Source: Akkermansia sp. N21116 (lineage in GTDB: Bacteria > Verrucomicrobiota > Verrucomicrobiia > Verrucomicrobiales > Akkermansiaceae). Taken from it: a stretch of 64,000 bases of DNA. The position numbers were made by a program, and so were the translations under genes. This document shows positions 26,882 through 34,364 of this stretch, in pieces; within the stretch, counting starts at the first letter, position 1; each line of letters opens with the position of its first letter. Below the pieces are notes generated by a model, which did not search any database, had not been told where the DNA came from, and saw nothing but the letters and a program-made list of their open reading frames with translations. Where the stretch lies: positions 3,038,001 through 3,102,000 of the forward strand of contig NZ_CP139035.1 of NCBI RefSeq assembly GCF_029854705.2, in the 5' to 3' direction.

Positions 26882-28095
26882 CCCTCCTCTCCTGCGGCGT
26901 TGAATCCGAATCCCGCCTGCCCCGTTCCACCCAATGGGAACTCTGGGCCGAGTGGGCGGATTGCGTGTACGGTTCCGCCAAATTGCTGGCTCTATTCCCC
27001 GGATTTCAAGCCAAGGGAATTGTCCTCGGCGCCGATGCCCGCGCCAAAGCACAGGAAGCTCTGGAGGCCTCGCGCAACGGAAAGCGAGTGCTGATTCTGG
27101 GCTCGGGCGACGTCCTGTTCCACGGTATCGGGGGCACGCTTTACGATCTGGCTGGAGATGAAGATGAATTGTGCTTCATCCCGGCAGAAACCGCCTTCCA
27201 GACGCTCTTCCACCGCCTGGGGCTTCCCTGGGACAAGGCACGAGTCTTCAGCGCCCATGCAACGGAGAACATCCCGTTGGGCGAAATCCTCTCCTGTCCG
27301 CTGGCCGTCGTGTATGGTGGAACGCGCCTCACGGCGGCGAGGTTGGCTCAACGATGCGTTGAGTTCCTGCCATCCTGTGCCGGACGTCATGCCATTCTCG
27401 CGGAGAATCTCGGCACGCCCGACGAACGCATTTGTGCCGCCAGCCTGCATGAACTTTCGGGGCAGGAATGCTCGCCAACTTCGATGCTGTTGCTACTCCC
27501 CACTGGGGACGCGCGGATGGCGCCAACCCTGCCTCTGGGCTCCGACAACGCCCGTTTCGCGAAGGAAAACAATCTCATCACTGGAGAGGAAGTCCGCGCC
27601 ATCGCTCTCTCCAAACTGCGCTTGCCCGCCTGGGGCGTTCTCTGGGATGTCGGCGCGGGTAGTGGTTCGGTTGGGCTGGAAGCCGCCGCTCTCCGCCCCG
27701 GGCTACGCGTCCATGGAGTAGAGAAGAACGAATCCCGATTGGAACTCATCCTTGCCAACCAGCAGCAGATGGCTCTCCCCAACTACACTCTGCATGCCGG
27801 AGCCGCCTCCGAAGCGCTGGCAGACCTGCCCCGCCCCGACCGCATTTTCATCGGAGGCGGCGGCGATAATCTGGAGGTCATTCTGGACGCCTGTTTTGAG
27901 GCACTCGCGCCCTGGGGCATCATCGTCGCCACCTCGGTGACGCTGGAGAGCACGCACAAACTCCGCAACTGGCACCCGGAATACCGCACGGGATGCCAGG
28001 AAATTTCCATCGCCGAAGAATGCCGCATCGCCGGCAAATATCACCACTTCCAACAGCAACACCGCATCACCCTCGTCACCTTCAGCAAGCCATGA
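26869..28095 (+). CDS. cbiET: Cobalt-precorrin-7 C5-methyltransferase / C15-methyltransferase (decarboxylating) fusion
   Basis: One 408-residue protein with the CobL-like order. Residues 1-205 are the CbiE methyltransferase (tetrapyrrole methylase fold: RVLILGSGDVLFHGIGGTL near 74-92). Residues 215-408 are CbiT, a Rossmann methyltransferase with the SAM motif LWDVGAGSGSVGLEAA at about 260-275 and IFIGGGGDNLEVILD near 325. CbiE methylates C5 and CbiT methylates C15 with loss of the acetate carboxyl. The fusion is common. The stop overlaps the next start by four bases. Confidence 0.95.
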   Translation: MPPLTLLSCGVESESRLPRSTQWELWAEWADCVYGSAKLLALFPGFQAKGIVLGADARAKAQEALEASRNGKRVLILGSGDVLFHGIGGTLYDLAGDEDELCFIPAETAFQTLFHRLGLPWDKARVFSAHATENIPLGEILSCPLAVVYGGTRLTAARLAQRCVEFLPSCAGRHAILAENLGTPDERICAASLHELSGQECSPTSMLLLLPTGDARMAPTLPLGSDNARFAKENNLITGEEVRAIALSKLRLPAWGVLWDVGAGSGSVGLEAAALRPGLRVHGVEKNESRLELILANQQQMALPNYTLHAGAASEALADLPRPDRIFIGGGGDNLEVILDACFEALAPWGIIVATSVTLESTHKLRNWHPEYRTGCQEISIAEECRIAGKYHHFQQQHRITLVTFSKP

Positions 28096-30713
28096 TCCAA
28101 GATTTCTCCTCCCCCCTCGTTTATTTCGTTGGTGCCGGTCCCGGCGCGGAAGACCTCATCACGCAACGGGGCGCGCGCCTTCTGGAAACGGCTGACGTCG
28201 TCGTTTATGCGGGTTCCCTCGTCAACCCGGCTCACCTTGCTCGATGCCAGGAAGGCTGTATCTGCCACGACAGCGCCAAACTCAGCCTTGAGGAACAGGT
28301 GAGCATCCTGTCCGAACACGCCCTTGCCGGGAAGAAAGTTGTCCGTCTCCACACGGGCGATCCCTCGATGTATGGCGCAATCGCCGAGCAAATTGAAGGC
28401 CTGCGACAGCGCGGAGTCGAGCCGGAAGTCGTCCCGGGAGTCAGCAGCGTCTTTGCCGCCGCCGCCGCACTCAAAACCGAACTCACCTACCCCGGACTCA
28501 GCCAAAGCCTCGTACTGACGCGCACTGCCGGGCGTACACCGATGCCCGCTGGAGAAAACCCGACCGCCTTCGCAAAAACGGGAGCCACGCTCGCCTTCTT
28601 CCTGAGCATGGGCAACATTCGTCCCCTCGCGGACGAACTCATGACGGCAGGACTGGAGGACTCCACGCCCGCCGCCATCGTCTATCGCGCGTCCTGGCCC
28701 GATGAACGGGTCATTCGCGGAACACTCGGCACCATTGCCGGGCTGGCCGAGGAATCCGGTATCGGGCGACAGGCCCTCATTCTCGTCGGGAAGGCACTGG
28801 AAGGCAGCGGAGCCCAGTCGAAGCTCTACGATCACAAGTTCAGCCACGGTTACCGCAACCACCTTCCCCAAGAACAATTCGACGGCACATGCGCTATCTA
28901 CGCCTTCACGGACAAGGGGGTATCGAAGGCGCGCGAACTCTCTTCAGCCATGGAGGGAAGCCGCATCTTCACGACGCGCCCGGGACAGCCCGGAGAAATC
29001 AGGGACGGCATCCAACTGGTAGCATCGGCGGATTTTGATGCTCTGCTGGCCCGCCAATGGAAGTACTACGACGCCCATATTTTCATCGGAGCCACCGGCA
29101 TCGCCGTCCGCAAAACAGCCCCCCTGCTCGTCTCGAAGGCAGGAGACCCGGCCGTCGTTTCCTGCACGGAAGACGGTGGATGGGTCATCAGCCTCGTCTC
29201 CGGCCATCTGGGTGGAGCCAACCGCCTCAGTCGCAAGATCGCCCGCATCACCGGAGGTCAGGCCGTCATCAGCACGGCGACCGACACCCGAGGCATAACG
29301 GCATTCGACGAAGCCGCCGCCCTCGAAGGCGCATGCGTCAGCAATCCGGAAGCGATCAAGACCGCCAATGCCGCCCTGCTGGATGGCAGTCCCATCCTCT
29401 TTGACGGTCCCGTGGACTTGTACGATCGATACTGGAAGAGCCTTCCCCATGTTCGCCACGGACTTGCAGCGGACAAAATGCCGGAAGACATCCTCGTTGT
29501 CTGGGGTCATGCCGAGATAGAAGTTCCCGGCGCGCTCGTCATCCGTCCGGCGGCTTCCTACATACTGGGGATTGGCTGTAAACGCGGTACGACCTGTGAG
29601 CTTCTGCAACAATCCGTTGCGGACTTCCTGAGCAGCAACACCATCGCCCCCCGTCAGGTGGTAGGGCTGGCAAGTTGCGAGATCAAGGCGGATGAACCCG
29701 CCCTGCTGGAATTGTCCCGTCATCTGGAGTTGCCCGTGAGTTATTTTTCTGCGGAACAACTCGCCGAGGTAGAGACGCCCACGCCATCCGACATCGTCCG
29801 GGAGAAGACGGGCACGCCGTCCGTTTCCGAAGCATCCGCCATCCTTGCCTCAGGCGGCCCCATCAAGGTTTGCAAGACGAAGTACGAGGGCATCACTCTG
29901 GCACTCGCTCAGGTACCGCACGGTGCGAGCAAGCCCAACCAGGGTACAAAACGCGGAAGCATCGTCGTCGTCGGACTCGGTTCCGGCTCGCCGTCGCACA
30001 TCACGCCGGAGGTATCAGAAGCCATCGAACGCTGTGACCAGATTGCCGGGTACACCAAATACATCGACTTCATCCGCGACCGCATTGGCGACAAGCCCTT
30101 GATCCAGACGGGGATGCTCGGCGAAGTCTCGCGCTGTCGCGCCGCCCTGCAATCGGCAGCCGAAGGGCGCGAGGTCTGCATGGTTTGCTCCGGAGACCCC
30201 GGCATCCTCGCCATGGCGGGCTTGCTCTACGAAATGCAGGAAAAGAGCCCCGAATTTTCGGAAGTCGCCATCCGCGTGTTGCCCGGCATCACCTCCGCCA
30301 ACATCGCTGCGGCAAGTCTCGGGGCCCCGCTACAGAATGGTTTTTGCCTCATCAGCCTGTCCGATCTCCTCGTCCCTGCCGACGAAGTACGCACCAACCT
30401 GCGCAACGCCGCGCAAACCGAACTGCCCGTCGTGCTCTACAACCCCGCCGGACGCAAACGCCGCCACCTGCTGGAAGAAGCCCTGGACTTGTTCTCCTCG
30501 GTGCGCGGAAACGAAACGCTCTCGGCGATTGTTCGCCATGCGGGACGCCCCGCTGAGGAAAAGTGGGTGGGTACGCTCGCCGAGTTCCCGCGCGATCGCG
30601 TGGATATGTCGTCGCTGGTGCTCATTGGCGGCCATCGCACCCGCCGCCATGGGGAAACCCTCTACGAAGCTCGCGGGTACGACGACAAGTACGACGTTTC
30701 ACCCGGCGAATAA
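28092..30713 (+). CDS. cbiFGH: Trifunctional fusion: CbiF (C11-methyltransferase), CbiG (hydrolase), CbiH (C17-methyltransferase)
   Basis: An 873-residue protein with three consecutive pathway enzymes. Residues 1-250 are CbiF (VYFVGAGPGAEDLITQRGA; RLHTGDPSMYGAI near 88-100). Residues 260-600 are CbiG, the cobalt-precorrin-5A hydrolase that opens the lactone ring (FIGATGIAVRKTAPLL near 325-340; SGHLGGANRLSRKIA near 369-383; C-terminal GIGCKRGTTCELL). Residues 618-873 are CbiH/CobJ (VVVGLGSGSPSHITPEV; GYTKYIDFI; VCSGDPGILAMAGL). CbiH, F and G act one after the other (factor III ring contraction, C11 methylation, lactone opening), so the fusion could channel unstable intermediates. The start is the ATG overlapping the cbiET stop; an earlier in-frame start at 27993 lies inside cbiT. 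Confidence 0.93.
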   Translation: MIQDFSSPLVYFVGAGPGAEDLITQRGARLLETADVVVYAGSLVNPAHLARCQEGCICHDSAKLSLEEQVSILSEHALAGKKVVRLHTGDPSMYGAIAEQIEGLRQRGVEPEVVPGVSSVFAAAAALKTELTYPGLSQSLVLTRTAGRTPMPAGENPTAFAKTGATLAFFLSMGNIRPLADELMTAGLEDSTPAAIVYRASWPDERVIRGTLGTIAGLAEESGIGRQALILVGKALEGSGAQSKLYDHKFSHGYRNHLPQEQFDGTCAIYAFTDKGVSKARELSSAMEGSRIFTTRPGQPGEIRDGIQLVASADFDALLARQWKYYDAHIFIGATGIAVRKTAPLLVSKAGDPAVVSCTEDGGWVISLVSGHLGGANRLSRKIARITGGQAVISTATDTRGITAFDEAAALEGACVSNPEAIKTANAALLDGSPILFDGPVDLYDRYWKSLPHVRHGLAADKMPEDILVVWGHAEIEVPGALVIRPAASYILGIGCKRGTTCELLQQSVADFLSSNTIAPRQVVGLASCEIKADEPALLELSRHLELPVSYFSAEQLAEVETPTPSDIVREKTGTPSVSEASAILASGGPIKVCKTKYEGITLALAQVPHGASKPNQGTKRGSIVVVGLGSGSPSHITPEVSEAIERCDQIAGYTKYIDFIRDRIGDKPLIQTGMLGEVSRCRAALQSAAEGREVCMVCSGDPGILAMAGLLYEMQEKSPEFSEVAIRVLPGITSANIAAASLGAPLQNGFCLISLSDLLVPADEVRTNLRNAAQTELPVVLYNPAGRKRRHLLEEALDLFSSVRGNETLSAIVRHAGRPAEEKWVGTLAEFPRDRVDMSSLVLIGGHRTRRHGETLYEARGYDDKYDVSPGE

Positions 30714-30755
30714 CAATTCCCCAAGCTTCCCCCAGCTCTATTCTCCCTCTCGCTC

Positions 30756-32756
30756 ATGTCGCAAGCATCAGAATCACCCGGAGCCTCTCAGGGTTCCCCA
30801 TCATCCTCGCGCCCCTTCCATGCCTTCTGCCTCGCAGCTCCGCATTCCGGGGGCGGCAAAACGACGATTGTCCTGATGCTGATGCGGGCCTTCCGCAACC
30901 GGGGGATGCGCGTGCAGGGGTTCAAATGCGGGCCGGATTACATTGATCCCTCCTTCCACCGCCAGGCAACAGGCAATCCCTCGTTCAACCTCGACACCTG
31001 GATGATGGGGCATGAAGGCGTCCGCGCCGTCTGGCAAAAGTACGCGGCACAAGCCGACATCGCCATCTGTGAGGGCGTCATGGGGCTGTTCGATTCTCGC
31101 CAGCCGGGAGACATGGCGGGCAGCACCGCAGACTGTGCGCTGGCTCTCGACATCCCGGTCATCCTCGTCGTCCCGGCCAAAGGCATGGCGGGCTCGATCG
31201 CCCCACTCGTCGCCGGGTTCCGCGACTTCCATCCCCGGGTTCACATCGCGGGAGTCATCGCCAACGGCGTCGGCAGCATCAAACACGCGTGCCTTCTCGC
31301 AGAAGCCCTGAAGCTGGAAGGCCTCCCGCCGCTCGTCGGAGCACTGACCAATCAGGAGCAATGGAAATTGCCCGAACGTCAACTGGGACTCGTTCCGGCG
31401 GAAGAATACGACCAGCTCGAATCATGGTTCGACGCTTTGGACGGCGAGTGGAACACAAAATGGTTCGAGTTCGACACCATTCTGGAACTCACGCGGACAA
31501 ACTCCCCGGAGCAACTCGCCAAGGGCGGCGCCACGCCCCCACTTGGCGGCAAAGGACGCATCGGCATCGCCCGCGATGAAGCCTTCTGCTTCTACTACGA
31601 CGAAAACCTCGACCACCTCACCCGACAGGGCTGGGAACTCGTCCCCTTCTCCCCCCTCAACGATACCTCCCTGCCCGATAATCTGGACATGCTCTACCTC
31701 GGCGGCGGTTACCCGGAAGTCTTCGCCAAAGAACTGTCAAGCAACGGCTCCATGAGGGAATCCATCCGAACCTTTGCCGCCACCGGGAAAAGTATCTTTG
31801 CCGAATGCGGAGGCTACATGTACCTCGGCACAACTCTCATCACCGCACGGGGAGACGCCTACCCCATGTGCGGCCTGATCAACGGCACCTGCAACATGGG
31901 AACAAAGCTTCGTTCCCTGGGCTACCGGGAAGTGGAGCTGGTCCCTGGCTCCCTCCCATGGCTCCCCGGAGCCACGAGCCTGCGCGGGCACGAATTCCAC
32001 TGGTCGGACATGGAACTGCACGAGTCCTATCCCCCCCTGTACAGCTACCGGGACCTCCGCGGCAACGAATGCCGCGATGGCGTCGTCCACAACAACATCC
32101 GCGCCGGGTACATTCACCTCTACTGGGCTCACACGCCGGAAACCACCCTTCCCCAGAGCTCCGTTCCACGCCACGCGGGCAGGGTTCTGCTCCTGAACGG
32201 AGCCTCCAGTTCCGGCAAAACCAGTCTGGCGCATGCCTTTCGCCAGCATTGCCTCTTCCCCGTCATGATCTTCTCTATCGACAGCTTTTTGCCCATCTGC
32301 GGCAGTGCCGGGCAATCCGTTGCCGAAGCCGTCGATGATACACGGCTTCCCCTGATCGAAGCCTTCCACGCCGGAATCGCCGCTTCCGCCCGCGCCGGAG
32401 CCTTCGTCGTCGTCGATCACGTCATCGGAGAAAGCGCCGCCTGGGTGCGCGACCTCAACATGCGCCTCGGTTCCCTCCCCCTCCAGGCAATCAGGGTTCA
32501 TTGCGCCCAGGACATGCTCGTTGCCCGCGAAAACTCCCGCACCGACCGCCAACCGGACATTCCCCACGCCCTCCGGCAAGCCAGCACCATCCACCAGTGC
32601 ATGGACTACAAGCTCGACATCGACACCACGCACCAATCCGCCGATGCTTGCGCGCTCGAACTCCTCAAGGCTCTAGAAAGAATCCCCGGATTCCTCCCTT
32701 CTTCCGCCGCGGATACACCAGGACAAGACAGCCCCGGCACATCGCCGAGGCCATAA
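30756..32756 (+). CDS. cbiA: Cobyrinate a,c-diamide synthase fused to a chloramphenicol-phosphotransferase-like kinase domain
   Basis: A 666-residue protein with two parts. Residues 20-460 are CbiA: an ATP-binding N-domain with the P-loop APHSGGGKTTI, then FKCGPDYIDPSFH and ICEGVMGLFD, and a GATase domain with the Cys nucleophile in IFAECGGYMYLG (about 347-358) and the His-containing AGYIHLYW at the end. It amidates the a and c side chains with glutamine. Residues 475-660 are a separate P-loop kinase domain: NGASSSGKTS (481-490), FSIDSF with Asp 509 in the position of the catalytic Asp of chloramphenicol phosphotransferases, then VVVDHVIGE and RENSRTDRQPD. The kinase substrate is unknown. Last gene of the operon. 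Confidence 0.9.
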   Translation: MSQASESPGASQGSPSSSRPFHAFCLAAPHSGGGKTTIVLMLMRAFRNRGMRVQGFKCGPDYIDPSFHRQATGNPSFNLDTWMMGHEGVRAVWQKYAAQADIAICEGVMGLFDSRQPGDMAGSTADCALALDIPVILVVPAKGMAGSIAPLVAGFRDFHPRVHIAGVIANGVGSIKHACLLAEALKLEGLPPLVGALTNQEQWKLPERQLGLVPAEEYDQLESWFDALDGEWNTKWFEFDTILELTRTNSPEQLAKGGATPPLGGKGRIGIARDEAFCFYYDENLDHLTRQGWELVPFSPLNDTSLPDNLDMLYLGGGYPEVFAKELSSNGSMRESIRTFAATGKSIFAECGGYMYLGTTLITARGDAYPMCGLINGTCNMGTKLRSLGYREVELVPGSLPWLPGATSLRGHEFHWSDMELHESYPPLYSYRDLRGNECRDGVVHNNIRAGYIHLYWAHTPETTLPQSSVPRHAGRVLLLNGASSSGKTSLAHAFRQHCLFPVMIFSIDSFLPICGSAGQSVAEAVDDTRLPLIEAFHAGIAASARAGAFVVVDHVIGESAAWVRDLNMRLGSLPLQAIRVHCAQDMLVARENSRTDRQPDIPHALRQASTIHQCMDYKLDIDTTHQSADACALELLKALERIPGFLPSSAADTPGQDSPGTSPRP

Positions 32757-32791
32757 GCAGAAAGAGTTGGAGAAATTAGAAAAACAACGCG

Positions 32792-33328
32792 TCAGAACTC
32801 CACATTCTCCTGTGCCTTCACGCCCGATTGCAAGGCGTGTTTGACGCATTCCACCCGGCTGACCGTATCAGCCAAAGCCACCAATTCCTCCGGAGCACCG
32901 CGCCCCGTCATCACCAGCACACGACCACCGCCGGACTGTTGAAACTCCCGTACGGCATCCAGCGCATCTTCAAGGGCGATGTGGCCGTACTTGATCGGAT
33001 AGAACACCTCATCGAGAACCAGTGTCCGAATCGCCTCGTCACGCATCCTCTCCAAGGCACAACGCCAACCACCGCTAGCGACATCGGCATGGCGTTCCCA
33101 TTGCGGAGAATCCTCATGGCGCGGAGTAAAACCCAGCCCGGAACAAATTACCTCTGCCCCAGGCAAGAGCCTCAAAGCCTCCACCTCGCCATACCCTCCA
33201 TCATGCTTGATGAATTGCACCACCGCCGCCCTCTGCCCGTGCCCCAAGGCACGCAAAGCCATCCCGAAAGCCGACATCGTCTTCCCCTTGCCATCCCCCG
33301 TCACAATCAACACGCGATTCTGTTCCAT
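32792..33328 (-). CDS. cobA: Cob(I)alamin adenosyltransferase (CobA/BtuR type)
   Basis: Transfers the adenosyl group of ATP to the cobalt of corrinoids. The 178-residue protein has the family P-loop VTGDGKGKTMSAFGMALRAL at 9-28, VVQFIKHDGGYGEVEAL near 35-50, and LVLDEVFYPIKYG near 102-114. The ending VKHALQSGVKAQENVEF matches the usual C-terminal GIKAQ-xxEF type tail. It is convergent with the cbi operon, 35 bases from the cbiA stop, so it is not under the same riboswitch. This is the only step after cobyrinate diamide formation that the window encodes. Confidence 0.95.
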   Translation of the reverse strand: MEQNRVLIVTGDGKGKTMSAFGMALRALGHGQRAAVVQFIKHDGGYGEVEALRLLPGAEVICSGLGFTPRHEDSPQWERHADVASGGWRCALERMRDEAIRTLVLDEVFYPIKYGHIALEDALDAVREFQQSGGGRVLVMTGRGAPEELVALADTVSRVECVKHALQSGVKAQENVEF

Positions 33329-33580
33329 GCCCCCATTCTCTCCTCATCCCCGTGCCTCGTCAAAAACATTCTCCAAGGTTTGAGACCGGAAATTTCCCCC
33401 CACAAGCATTCCCCCGCCTACTTCTGATTATTCAAAAGCTGAGCCTCCACTACCGATGGGTTGACATGGTACTCCCTCGCTTTTTCGCCAGGGAAGCCAG
33501 TCACCAGAACAAGCAACTCCCGTATGCCCAGCATGATTGGGGATACGGGAGCGATAGTTTCGGTGACGAAGGGAATGAAA

Positions 33581-33949
33581 TCAATCAAAGGCTACCATAT
33601 CGTCCAGATACGGGCGGGAAACACTGACGATTGTTCCTCGACCCATTTCGGCATTTTTCTCAGTATCAAATTCTACATCGATTTTGATCATGGGGCATGC
33701 CTTGAACACATAAGTTGCGACTTTGCCGGGAGCTACCAGCCCCCCGGCAGGCATGAACAATCTATTGAGATCAGCTATGCTTGATCCTGCCTTGATCGTT
33801 TTGATCAGCGGGATACTCTTCCTCAACCACGATTCCACCTGAAGAGCAGATTCATCTCTCGGCACCGACACAGTATCTGCCAATGTCTGAGGTACACCCA
33901 GCATCATTGTCGATGCTGCCAATAATATCATGATTTTTAATGCTTTCAT
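33581..33949 (-). CDS. Hypothetical small secreted protein
   Basis: A 122-residue protein I do not recognise. Residues 1-24 form a clear signal peptide (IMILLAASTMMLGVPQTLA). The mature part has mixed strand/helix character and one Cys (in FKACPMIKI). It ends SVSRPYLDDMVAFD. The gene stands alone between the adenosyltransferase and ftsK, with a 252-base gap to cobA and no visible partner. The upstream region is AT-rich. The reality of the gene rests on the signal peptide and on normal codon use. Confidence 0.55.
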   Translation of the reverse strand: MKALKIMILLAASTMMLGVPQTLADTVSVPRDESALQVESWLRKSIPLIKTIKAGSSIADLNRLFMPAGGLVAPGKVATYVFKACPMIKIDVEFDTEKNAEMGRGTIVSVSRPYLDDMVAFD

Positions 33950-34364
33950 ATTTTCATGCTTCTGGGGCTAGTCAATCGCAAAGGATTTGTTCAAATCAGC
34001 AACCGCATGTCCTGCTTGATCTCTTCCGATCAGGAAAATGTGTTGCTGGAATCAGGTGGAGGTGATTTCCGCCGCAAGTTCAGTGCTACTCACCTTATCA
34101 GGGGACTTGGAGTCTCCGAACCAAAAACTCCCCCGGAGTTGCAAGCACAATGTGATTCCATTGTTTCAATATAAAAGGAGTTTGGAGTACGTATTAATCT
34201 AAAAAATGCGATCCATACTCATAACAACTAGCATATCCCCGACAACGTACAATCTATTTCAGAAGAGAAATTTTCATTCATAAAAACAGGATATCCACTC
34301 ACCCTCTATCGCTTTCAATACAAAAGCCACAAAGGGTAAACGACGACTCCTCTCTATACTTCTC
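33950..34364. other. Intergenic stretch without a supported gene
   Basis: About 415 bases between the small secreted protein and ftsK. It is AT-rich in its second half (around 34180-34330). The frames are short and have no recognisable product, and I see no clear terminator. It may hold the promoter of the upstream minus-strand gene. Confidence 0.5.

Noticed and set aside
32175-32756. Chloramphenicol resistance from the CPT-like domain
   Set aside because: The domain is fused to CbiA within a biosynthetic operon under a cobalamin riboswitch; a metabolic substrate is more likely.
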